Part shown: piece by piece, positions 1 through 6,031 of the stretch
How positions within the stretch are numbered: the stretch's first letter is position 1
Layout of the letters: each line of letters begins with the position of its first letter
Position numbers and translations under genes: made by a program
Notes under the pieces: generated by a model
What the model was told of the DNA's origin: nothing
Databases searched by the model: none
The model's input: the letters and a program-made list of their open reading frames with translations, nothing else
NCBI GenBank assembly: GCA_030824835.1
Contig: JAPJRA010000200.1
Span: 1-6,701 of the forward strand
Source of the DNA: Geminicoccaceae bacterium
GTDB lineage: Bacteria; Pseudomonadota; Alphaproteobacteria; Geminicoccales; Geminicoccaceae
Length of the DNA stretch: 6,701 nucleotides
Reading direction: 5' to 3'

Positions 1-1
1 C

Positions 2-1198
2 GAGGCTACCAGTGCCGGCCTGCAGGCGGCGGGCCTTGAGGTGCTGCTGATCGGCCTCGGCGCCACGCCGATGATGTACTTCGCCGTCCACCAGCTGGGT
101 GCCGACGGCGGCGTCATGATCACCGGCTCGCACAACCCGCCGGACTATAACGGCTTCAAGATGATGCTGGGCACCAAGCCGTTCTACGGCGACCAGATCA
201 AGGAGCTGGGGCTGATCGCCGGTGCCGGCGACTTCACCCATGGTGCCGGCAAGCCGACCCCCGTCGACGTGTTCGGGGCCTATATCGACCGCCTCGCCGC
301 CGACTACCACGGCACCCGGCCCTTGTCGGTGGCCTGGGACTCCGGCAATGGCTCGGCTGGACCTGCCATGGAAGCGCTGGTGGCCCGCCTGCCCGGCCGC
401 CACACCTGCCTGTTCGCCGCCGTCGACGGCAACTTCCCCAACCATCACCCCGATCCCACCGAACCGCACAATCTGGAGGATCTGATCCGCACCGTGACCG
501 AAGGCGGCTATGAGCTGGGCATCGGCTTCGACGGCGACGGCGACCGGATCGGCGTCGTCGACGGCGAGGGCCGCATCGTCTACGGCGACCAGATCCTGCA
601 GATCCTGGCGGCCGACCTCCTGGCCCGCCATCCGGGCTCGACCATCATCGCCGACGTCAAGACCAGCCAGAGCTTCTTCGACGAGGTGGCACGGCTCGGC
701 GGCGTGCCCCTGATGTGGAAGACCGGCCACAGCCTGGTGAAGGCCAAGATGACCGAGGTCGGCTCGCCGCTGGCCGGCGAGATGTCCGGCCATATCTTCT
801 ACAAGGACGGCTTCTACGGCCACGACGATGCGCTCTACGTCGCCGTCCGCCTGCTCGATATTTTGGCCCGCGGCACGGTCACCATGACCGGGCTCAAGGA
901 TGCCATGCCGGTCGCCTATAATACCCCCGAGATCCGCTTCGACTGCCCAGAGACCCGCAAGTTCGGCGCCATCGCCGAGGTCAAGGCCAACCTCGCGGCC
1001 GAGGGTGCCGAGGTCGACGACATCGACGGCGTGCGGGTCAAGACCACGGACGGCTGGTGGCTCGCCCGTGCGTCGAACACCCAGGCCGTGCTCGTGGTTC
1101 GCGCCGAGGCCAGCTCGCCCGAGGGCCTCGAGCGGCTGAAGACCACCGTGCGTGACCAGCTCGCCCGGGTCGGCATCGAGGCTCCGGCAGGTTTTTGA
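2..1198 (+). CDS. Phosphomannomutase/phosphoglucomutase, 5'-truncated
   Basis: This cytoplasmic enzyme interconverts hexose 6-phosphate and hexose 1-phosphate (mannose and/or glucose), feeding nucleotide-sugar synthesis for polysaccharide and LPS. The reading frame is open from the first full codon at base 2, so the true start lies outside the window; 398 residues are visible against about 460-500 for the AlgC/ManB/PgmG family, so roughly 60-100 N-terminal residues are missing. All four active-site loops are present, numbered from the window edge: the phosphoserine loop TGSHNPP with Ser43, the metal loop DGDGDR at 177-182, the sugar-specificity loop GEMSGH at 259-264, and the phosphate-binding loop RASNTQ at 356-361, followed by LVVRAEA. 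GEMSGH and SNT fit the dual-specificity PMM/PGM subgroup better than PgcA- or GlmM-type mutases. Which hexose is preferred cannot be read from the sequence. A GTG at 41 is only an internal codon. The gene ends just before a strong hairpin, so it is probably the last gene of its transcript. Confidence 0.95.
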   Translation, partial: EATSAGLQAAGLEVLLIGLGATPMMYFAVHQLGADGGVMITGSHNPPDYNGFKMMLGTKPFYGDQIKELGLIAGAGDFTHGAGKPTPVDVFGAYIDRLAADYHGTRPLSVAWDSGNGSAGPAMEALVARLPGRHTCLFAAVDGNFPNHHPDPTEPHNLEDLIRTVTEGGYELGIGFDGDGDRIGVVDGEGRIVYGDQILQILAADLLARHPGSTIIADVKTSQSFFDEVARLGGVPLMWKTGHSLVKAKMTEVGSPLAGEMSGHIFYKDGFYGHDDALYVAVRLLDILARGTVTMTGLKDAMPVAYNTPEIRFDCPETRKFGAIAEVKANLAAEGAEVDDIDGVRVKTTDGWWLARASNTQAVLVVRAEASSPEGLERLKTTVRDQLARVGIEAPAGF

Positions 1199-1204
1199 CG
1201 ACGT

Positions 1205-1236
1205 CCGGCGCCGGCAGCGCTTCCTGCCGGCGCCGG
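1205..1236 (+). terminator. Perfect 13-bp hairpin after the mutase gene
   Basis: A perfect inverted repeat has arms CCGGCGCCGGCAG (1205-1217) and CTGCCGGCGCCGG (1224-1236) around a 6-base loop. It begins 6 bases after the TGA stop of the mutase. The 3' side is pyrimidine-rich but has no T run, as is common for terminators or 3'-end-stabilising hairpins in GC-rich bacteria. It may end transcription by itself or protect the 3' end; the sequence cannot separate these. Confidence 0.7.
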
Positions 1237-2107
1237 CTTCCACCACGTCCTCTCTCCGCACCGGGCTGCGTCATGCACCCGGTCGAAGCCGCAGGCTGAT
1301 TTTTACTGCTGTTTTGATGTCGCGGCGTTCCAGCTCCCAGCCTCGGGACCCGGAAGCTCTGACCACAACATACGATGGTACAGAAAGCAGACACCGACCA
1401 CGGCTGACGAGCCGATGTTCTTTCAAGCGGTCCATCCACGCGGTGCATTGGGCCACTGAAAACATGCCTGCGACATCGTGGAAATAAGTATCGCAGCCGG
1501 AGTCTGCCGATAAGTACCGACGATCGCGTTATATTTCTCTTGAGACGCCCGTACCGGATTCAACTTGTGACCTCACTTGGCCGGTGGCATGCATCGCCGA
1601 AGAGGGATGTTGGACGGTGACGGTTCAGGTCACAATCATGTTGCTGGTCGGAATTCCCCGAGAGCGGCGTTGACAGTGGAGGCTGGATGGGCGATGGGCA
1701 TCGTCCTGACGGGTGTCTCGCTGTCGGATGGGCTTGATGGTCACGCCGGCACCCCCGCCATGGAGGATTGGGCCGGCCACGGTGCGCTCTCTGGTCGTGC
1801 CATGGCCGGGGCGCTCGTCCTGCTGGGTTTGCGAGTCACTATATCGCAGATGGGTAAGCAAGCCTGGATTGCAGCCGTCAAAGTAGCGCGACAAAATTCG
1901 GTGAGTGCCGGTTTGGTCAGCTACTATTTAGTTCATTAAATAGTAATGAAACTAGACAGCTCGGTTCATGCCTGTTGCATGATTGGCGCGGCATGCGGTG
2001 AAACGCATACCGACACATTGCTCCTTGGGGTGGTTTAGTATCCGGTTTTATTCTCTTTTTTGTTATCGTTGACTTGTGGCGTCGGCGTGGTCGCGACTGG
2101 GAGTTTG
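1237..2107. other. Gene-poor, lower-GC intergenic stretch
   Basis: About 870 bases hold no gene that I can recognise on either strand. Base composition is visibly lower in GC than the flanking genes: bases 1921-1980 are 35% GC, whereas a row inside the cupredoxin gene (4081-4140) is 72%. The open frames here (for example 1577-1939 on + and 1625-1894 on -) lack a convincing Shine-Dalgarno sequence and resemble no family I know. Noticeable items are an AT-rich inverted repeat (1922-1945), two ATAAGTA copies at 1484-1490 and 1510-1516, and a pyrimidine/T-rich tract at 2046-2061 just upstream of the sulfatase. The stretch presumably includes the sulfatase promoter, but no -35/-10 pair of good quality stands out. 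It could be a decayed gene or mobile-element remnant, or an acquired segment. Confidence 0.6.
1922..1945. repeat. AT-rich 9-bp inverted repeat
   Basis: The arms TACTATTTA (1922-1930) and TAAATAGTA (1937-1945) are exact reverse complements separated by GTTCAT. It lies in the most AT-rich part of the window, about 165 bases upstream of the sulfatase start. Such a symmetric AT-rich dyad could be an operator for a dimeric regulator or a weak hairpin. No second copy was seen in the window. Confidence 0.5.
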
Positions 2108-3721
2108 ATGGTGCGTTGGTGGTTCGACATTCGGAAAGCCGTGCGGTTCCTGCCGGTTTGCATGGTGATGCTGGTGGCCGTGCCGGGCTCGGCGCGCGCC
2201 GTCGACTGGCTCCAGTACATCGCCTCGTACGGCGACCTCATCAGGGCTTTCGGCGCCAATGCCGCCGCCGGTCAGCAGCATTACGTGCTCCACGGCCAGG
2301 CCGAGGGCCGCCAGCTCGACGCGTTCGACGAGAATCAATATCTGGCCAACTATGCCGACCTGCGCGCCGCCTTCGGCACCAATGGCGCCGCGGCCACGAT
2401 CCACTACATCACCCACGGCTTCTTCGAGGGCCGGACCGCAGCACCGCTGAACCGGAACGTCCTGCTGATCATCGCGGACGACATGGGCGTCGACGTCAGC
2501 AACTTCTATCCGGGCACAGCCAATCGCTTCGCCACCACCCCGCCCGCGCCGGTGACGCCTAATCTGGCCGCCCTGGCCAGCCGGGGGGTCACGTTCTCCA
2601 ATGCCTGGGCCTACATGGAGTGCTCGCCGACGCGGGCGACCATCTTCACCGGCCGTTACGGCTTCCGGACCGGCATCGGGCAGTGGATCGAGGAAGGACG
2701 GCCGTCGCTGTCGGAACGCGAGTTCGAGCTGCCGGAGGCGATCCTGGCCGGGCCGCCCCGGCCGCGGGACCTCACCTTCGTCGGCAAATGGCACCTCAGC
2801 CGCCAGAGCGAGGGGCTGGGTGCGCCCAACCGCCACGGCTGGCCGCATTACATCGGGCCGGTGTCCGGCGGCGGGCTGCAGAACTACTTCAACTACTCCA
2901 AGGACGTCGACGGGGTGAAGCGGCCGGGCAACGGCTACGCCACCACGGATCAGGTGAACGATGCGCTCAATGCCATCCGCCAGGCGAGGGCGGCGCAGCG
3001 TTCCTATTTCGTGGTCCTGTCGTTCAACACGCCGCACATCCCCTATCACCTGCCGCCGCTCGATCTGCACAATTACGACTTCCTGCCGCCCTACACGCCG
3101 GGCCGCCCGCCGCGCCCGTACTACGAGGCCATGGTCCAGTCCATGGACACCGAGATCGGCCGGCTGATGCGCGAGGTCGACCTGACCTCGACGACGGTGA
3201 TCTTCCTCGGCGACAACGGCACCCCCGGCGATGTCATCGCGCCACCCTACCAGGGCGGCAAGAGCAGCATCAGGGAGACCGGCATCCGCGTGCCGATGGT
3301 GATCGCGGGCGCCGGCGTGACCAACCCGGGCCGGATCGTCACCGGGCTCGCCAGCTCGGTCGACCTCTACCCGACCATCCTGGAGCTGACGGGCATCAAG
3401 GCACAGTCGGTGGTGCCGCCTGGCGTCAAGATCGACGGCGTCAGCCTGCTGCCCTACCTCAGCGGCGCCCCCCCGGTTACCGTGCGTGCCACGGTCTACA
3501 GCGAGAAGTTCCGGCAGACCTTCGACAATGGCTACGTGCGCGCCATCCGCAACATGACGTTCAAGCTCGTCACCCGTCCCGGCGGCTGGCAGCAGCTCTT
3601 CAATCTGGCGGCCGACCCGCTCGAGCGGACCAACCTCTTGAGCCGGCCCCTGTCGCCCGTCGAGAGCGCCAACCTCGCGGCTCTTTCCCAGCAGATGGCG
3701 GCGCTGCTCGCCAGCCGCTGA
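2108..3721 (+). CDS. Secreted Cys-type sulfatase with N-terminal tandem repeats
   Basis: This predicted exported type I sulfatase, 537 residues, hydrolyses a sulfate ester; the substrate is unknown. The ATG at 2108 is preferred because GGGAG sits 4 bases upstream and it begins a Sec signal peptide (basic residues at 9-13, a hydrophobic core, then GSARA with cleavage after about residue 31). Residues 36-68 and 77-109 are two related repeats. The sulfatase domain begins at about 117 (NVLLIIADDMG, metal Asp124/Asp125). The signature CSPTR at 172-176 places Cys172 for conversion to formylglycine, so a formylglycine-generating enzyme is needed; none is in the window. Other expected active-site residues are present: GKWH at 226-229, His310 in TPH, Asp369-Asn370, and Lys385 in GGKSS. 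The C-terminus (LFNLAADPLERTNL) is typical of the family, so the protein looks complete. The 157-base spacer to the next gene contains a hairpin, suggesting a separate unit. Confidence 0.93.
   Translation: MVRWWFDIRKAVRFLPVCMVMLVAVPGSARAVDWLQYIASYGDLIRAFGANAAAGQQHYVLHGQAEGRQLDAFDENQYLANYADLRAAFGTNGAAATIHYITHGFFEGRTAAPLNRNVLLIIADDMGVDVSNFYPGTANRFATTPPAPVTPNLAALASRGVTFSNAWAYMECSPTRATIFTGRYGFRTGIGQWIEEGRPSLSEREFELPEAILAGPPRPRDLTFVGKWHLSRQSEGLGAPNRHGWPHYIGPVSGGGLQNYFNYSKDVDGVKRPGNGYATTDQVNDALNAIRQARAAQRSYFVVLSFNTPHIPYHLPPLDLHNYDFLPPYTPGRPPRPYYEAMVQSMDTEIGRLMREVDLTSTTVIFLGDNGTPGDVIAPPYQGGKSSIRETGIRVPMVIAGAGVTNPGRIVTGLASSVDLYPTILELTGIKAQSVVPPGVKIDGVSLLPYLSGAPPVTVRATVYSEKFRQTFDNGYVRAIRNMTFKLVTRPGGWQQLFNLAADPLERTNLLSRPLSPVESANLAALSQQMAALLASR
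2213..2434 (+). repeat. Two tandem YxAxYxDLxxAFG protein repeats inside the sulfatase
   Basis: Residues 36-68 and 77-109 of the sulfatase align without gaps at a period of 41 residues, with 19 of 33 positions identical. The shared pattern is QY-I/L-A-x-Y-x-DLxxAFGxN, then AAxxxHYxxHGxxEGR. Similar repeats are known to me from exported alphaproteobacterial proteins, often calcium-binding or adhesin-like ones. Here they sit directly after the signal peptide, so they would be at the mature N-terminus. They may bind polysaccharide or the cell surface, but that role is inferred. Confidence 0.8.
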
Positions 3722-3735
3722 CGCCGGCCCGCCGC

Positions 3736-3762
3736 GGGCCCGGTCGACCGCCGGTCGGGCCC
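3736..3762 (+). terminator. Possible terminator hairpin after the sulfatase
   Basis: The arms GGGCCCG (3736-3742) and CGGGCCC (3756-3762) pair perfectly, and the stem can extend inward by two wobble and two further pairs, leaving a 5-base loop. It starts 14 bases after the sulfatase stop codon. No T run follows directly, so this is a moderate candidate for a terminator or 3'-end stabiliser. Confidence 0.45.
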
Positions 3763-3801
3763 GGCACACCGTGAACGCTCCCCCGTCTTTCTTGCCCCGG
3801 A

Positions 3802-3815
3802 TTGATCTGCCGCAA
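3802..3815 (+). promoter_or_regulatory. Candidate FNR/FixK/NnrR-type binding site
   Basis: TTGAT-CTGC-CGCAA matches the CRP/FNR-superfamily layout of two 5-base half-sites with a 4-base spacer. The left half fits the FNR/FixK consensus TTGAT exactly, and the right half is the CGCAA form seen in NnrR-type sites rather than ATCAA. It lies in the only spacer upstream of the cupredoxin gene, with its 3' edge 63 bases before the ATG. A clear -10 box at the ideal distance is not visible, so direct activation is unproven. Confidence 0.4.
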
Positions 3816-3878
3816 GGCGCGCGGCCGCGGTCCGGGGCAAGGTCATGCTGCGAGTCCGAATCCCAAGGGAGCAGCATC

Positions 3879-4451
3879 ATGCGGAGCATCATCACGGCCA
3901 CCGTCGCCCTCGCGGCTCTGGCGTGCGCCTCGCCCGGCCGGGCGGCCGGGCCGGTCACCGTCAAGGTCGCCCTCATCGACATGTCCGCCGCCATCGGCAT
4001 GGGCATGGCTGGCCGCGGCATGCGCGGCGGGCAGATGATGCCCGATGGCTGGGGCCGGGACGGCGACCTCGGCGGCTGGATGGGGCCGGGCATGATGGGC
4101 CACGGCGCCATGCCCCCCGGCATGATGGGCGGCATGATGTCGATCCGCACCGACCATCCGGGCGTCGCCGCCGGCCCGGTGCGCTTCGACGTCACCAACT
4201 GGTCGAAGAGCATGCTGCACGAGATGCTGGTCGTGGCCGTCGACGAGAGCGATGCCCCCCTCCCCTACGACTACGCCAAGGGCCGCGTCGTCGAGGACCA
4301 GGTGCACATGCTGGGCGAGACCGGGGAGCTGCCGCCCAACGCCTCGGCCACGCTCGACCTCGACCTGCCCGCCGGCACCTACCTTTTGATCTGCAACCTC
4401 CAGGGCCACTACGCCGCCGGCATGGCGGCCCCGCTCGCCGTGACGCCGTAA
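3879..4451 (+). CDS. Exported cupredoxin (type I copper protein) with Met-rich insert
   Basis: This predicted periplasmic blue-copper protein of 190 residues could carry electrons to a reductase or oxidase, or handle copper. The ATG at 3879 is chosen because AAGGGAG (3865-3871) lies 7 bases upstream and it opens with a Sec signal peptide ending near GRAA (residues 22-25); a longer frame from 3771 would bury that signal. The C-terminal half is a plastocyanin-like fold with the usual ligand pattern: His114 in LHEM, then C-x4-H-x4-M at Cys172, His177 and Met182. Between the first strand (about 27-34) and the main domain lies a Gly/Met-rich insert, residues 35-87, with 14 Met in 53 residues, plausibly an extra copper-binding surface. 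The segment HEMLVVAVDESDAPLPYDY resembles a widespread family of small bacterial cupredoxins. LAC in the signal is not a canonical lipobox, so a soluble form is likelier. Redox partner unknown. Confidence 0.9.
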   Translation: MRSIITATVALAALACASPGRAAGPVTVKVALIDMSAAIGMGMAGRGMRGGQMMPDGWGRDGDLGGWMGPGMMGHGAMPPGMMGGMMSIRTDHPGVAAGPVRFDVTNWSKSMLHEMLVVAVDESDAPLPYDYAKGRVVEDQVHMLGETGELPPNASATLDLDLPAGTYLLICNLQGHYAAGMAAPLAVTP

Positions 4452-4529
4452 CCGCGACGCGCGGGCGCTGCCGCCGGGGTGCGGAAAGCGGGCCATTGGA
4501 ATCGACCGGGCATCGGGTCTAGGTTTCCT

Positions 4530-4550
4530 GGCGGCGGGCTCGACGCCGCC
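4530..4550 (+). promoter_or_regulatory. Hairpin in the leader of the cyclase gene
   Basis: The arms GGCGGCG (4530-4536) and CGCCGCC (4544-4550) form a 7-bp stem with a 7-base loop, 2 bases before the AGGGAGGA ribosome-binding site of the next gene. It could terminate readthrough from the cupredoxin gene or shape the leader RNA. A weak promoter-like pair, TTGGAA (4496-4501) and TCTAGG (4518-4523), precedes it. Confidence 0.35.
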
Positions 4551-4566
4551 ACAGGGAGGAAACCAG

Positions 4567-5619
4567 ATGAAGTATCTAGGACCTTTACTCGTCCTGGCCG
4601 GCCTCGGCCTCGCCACCGCCGCCCGGGCGGAGTGCAGCCCCGAGAGCTGGCAGGACTGCAAGGGCAAGCCCTGGGTCACCGGCGAGACCATGGACACGCC
4701 CATCGGCGAGAAATGGTGGCCGAACAAGCTCTGGGGCGGCGACGACGAGGCGGGCTCGACCAACTGGTTCACCAAGCCCGAGGTCGTGCTGCGCGCGCTG
4801 GGCGAGGCCGACAAGGGCAAGGTCTACAAGCTGGGCCGCCCCTACGATGCCGAGATGCCGACCTTCGGGCCGCGCAAATGGGTGCTGCGCATCCCGGGCG
4901 CGCCGACGGGCGGGCCGTTCGCCGCCAGCTCCACGGTCTACCACGACGAGTATCTGGCGACCGAGATCGGCCAGATCGGCACCCAGTTCGATGGGCTGGG
5001 CCATATCGGCGTCGCCGCCAGCACGACCGACAAGAGCAAGATGTACTACTATAACGGCGTCACCGAGGCCGAGATGTTCGACGAGACCGGCCTGAAGAAG
5101 AACGGCACCGAGAAGCTGCACCCGATCGTCGCCCGCGGCATCCTGATCGACGTCGCCGCCGCCAAGGGTGTGGACATGCTCGACAAGGGCTACGAGGTCA
5201 CCATGGCCGACGTGAAGGCGGCGCTCGAGAAGCAGGGCATGGCCGACTTCGCGTTCCAGGAGGGCGATGGCATCTTCTTCCACACCGGCTGGGGCAATCT
5301 GTGGAAGAAGGACAATGCCCGCTTCAACGCCGGCGAGCCCGGCTACGGCATGGAGGTGGCGCGCTGGATGTCCGACGACGTCAAGGCCGGCATCTACGGC
5401 TCCGACACCTGGGCCGGCGAGGTCGTGCCCAACCCCGACCCGGGCTGCGCCTTCTGCGTGCACGAGCACATGCTGACCCGGCACGGCATCGTCCACCAGG
5501 AGAACGCCAACTTCGACGACCTGATCGCCGACAAGGTCTACCGCTTCACCTACATCTACAGCCCGATGCCGATCGCCGGCGCCACCGGCTCGGCCGGCTC
5601 GCCGATCGCCATCGACTGA
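4567..5619 (+). CDS. Exported cyclase-family (kynurenine formamidase-like) hydrolase
   Basis: This 350-residue protein belongs to the cyclase family (PF04199), metal-dependent hydrolases that include kynurenine formamidase and isatin hydrolase; its substrate is unknown. The ATG at 4567 follows the strong site AGGGAGGA (4553-4560) and starts a Sec signal peptide (residues 1-21, cleavage after ARA), so it should act in the periplasm. The metal motif HxGTHxDxxxH of the family appears as QIGTQFDGLGH at 136-146: Asp142 and His146 are kept, while both upstream His positions are Gln (136 and 140). From memory, the GTQFDGLGH form recurs in a large-protein subgroup, so this is probably a subfamily trait and not decay. 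Other family residues include His239 in HTGWG, His299 in CVHEH and Glu312 in HQEN. C23/C31 and C294-x2-C297 could form disulfides. The C-terminus IAGATGSAGSPIAID is typical of the subgroup. It is 115 bases downstream of the cupredoxin and may or may not share its transcript. Confidence 0.9.
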   Translation: MKYLGPLLVLAGLGLATAARAECSPESWQDCKGKPWVTGETMDTPIGEKWWPNKLWGGDDEAGSTNWFTKPEVVLRALGEADKGKVYKLGRPYDAEMPTFGPRKWVLRIPGAPTGGPFAASSTVYHDEYLATEIGQIGTQFDGLGHIGVAASTTDKSKMYYYNGVTEAEMFDETGLKKNGTEKLHPIVARGILIDVAAAKGVDMLDKGYEVTMADVKAALEKQGMADFAFQEGDGIFFHTGWGNLWKKDNARFNAGEPGYGMEVARWMSDDVKAGIYGSDTWAGEVVPNPDPGCAFCVHEHMLTRHGIVHQENANFDDLIADKVYRFTYIYSPMPIAGATGSAGSPIAID

Positions 5620-5629
5620 CCGGGCGGAG

Positions 5630-5670
5630 CCTGCCGAGGAAGGCGGCCGCGCGCCGCCCTTCCCGGCAGG
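5630..5670 (+). terminator. Long hairpin terminator after the cyclase gene
   Basis: A 17-pair stem is formed from 5630-5647 and 5653-5670 with a 5-base loop and only two single-base bulges (A5637 and C5657); the outer arms are CCTGCCG and CGGCAGG. It begins 11 bases after the cyclase stop codon. No T run follows, but its length and position make it a good candidate for the 3' end of the transcript. Confidence 0.65.
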
Positions 5671-6031
5671 TACCCCGATTGCAGACGCGCCGGGCCGCGA
5701 CGCCCCGCTCCAGCTGCCTGCGCCATGTCGTCGTCGCGACGGGCTCGTTGCGAGGCCACGGCTTTCGCACCGGAGAAAAGCGCGCCGCCGCTGATACAGG
5801 TTAGTGCTGCGAGGACTTGGCTGGCTATGGTGACGACTGCCTCCCTCGTTGACTTGGCTGAGCCTTCGGGCTCGGCACCTTTTTCCAGCAGCCGGGTCGT
5901 GGGGAAGCTGTCGCCAGGGGAGCCTACCGGCGATGATCGAGACCATCCATCCCGCCGACCCCGCTCCGCGAAGCGGCGAGACTTCCCCGCCCTCGCCGGC
6001 TAGCATGACACCGGCAGGGGAGGCGCCGAGC
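5671..6031 (+). other. Non-coding spacer/leader upstream of the methyltransferase
   Basis: About 360 bases hold no gene that I recognise. An open frame at 5725-6003 overlaps a clear intrinsic terminator and has no family resemblance. I compared the stretch by eye with common riboswitches (SAM, SAH, cobalamin, glycine) and small RNAs (6S, SRP, tmRNA) and found no convincing match. It contains the terminator-like element at 5857-5884 and a CCTCCC motif at 5840-5845. Confidence 0.5.
5857..5884 (+). terminator. Intrinsic terminator or attenuator with UUCG loop
   Basis: GCTGAGCC (5857-5864) pairs with GGCTCGGC (5869-5876) to give an 8-bp stem (one G-T pair) closed by a TTCG tetraloop, followed after ACC by five T residues (5880-5884). 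This is the most canonical Rho-independent terminator in the window. It lies 187 bases past the cyclase hairpin and about 150 bases before the methyltransferase ATG, so it either ends a small RNA from the 5671-5884 region or attenuates a leader of the methyltransferase. Confidence 0.7.

Noticed and set aside
1152..1487. 111-codon + strand frame overlapping the end of the mutase
   Set aside because: It reads through the terminator hairpin, overlaps the confident gene in another frame and resembles nothing known.
1670..1698. TTGACA as a sigma-70 -35 box in the low-GC gap
   Set aside because: The hexamer 17 bases downstream is GATGGG, not a -10 box. TTGACT at 2069 fails for the same reason.
1577..1939. 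120-codon + strand frame in the low-GC gap
   Set aside because: It starts at TTG (or ATG 1589) with no Shine-Dalgarno sequence, has no recognised family or clear signal or membrane segment, and ends in the AT-rich dyad. Kept only as part of the gap description.
2060..2107. Upstream TTG start for the sulfatase
   Set aside because: It has no Shine-Dalgarno sequence and would put 16 extra residues before a well-formed signal peptide; ATG 2108 has GGGAG at good spacing.
3771..3878. Upstream GTG start for the cupredoxin gene
   Set aside because: It would bury the signal peptide behind 36 residues and overlap the candidate FNR box; ATG 3879 has AAGGGAG at 7 bases.
2063..4213. 716-codon open frame on the minus strand across the sulfatase and cupredoxin genes
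   Set aside because: It is antisense to two well-supported genes, spans their boundary, and its translation is rich in Arg, Gly, Ala and His without any family motif. Such shadow frames are usual at high GC.
5725..6003. 92-codon + strand frame before the methyltransferase
   Set aside because: It lacks a ribosome-binding site, contains a canonical intrinsic terminator in its middle and has no family resemblance.
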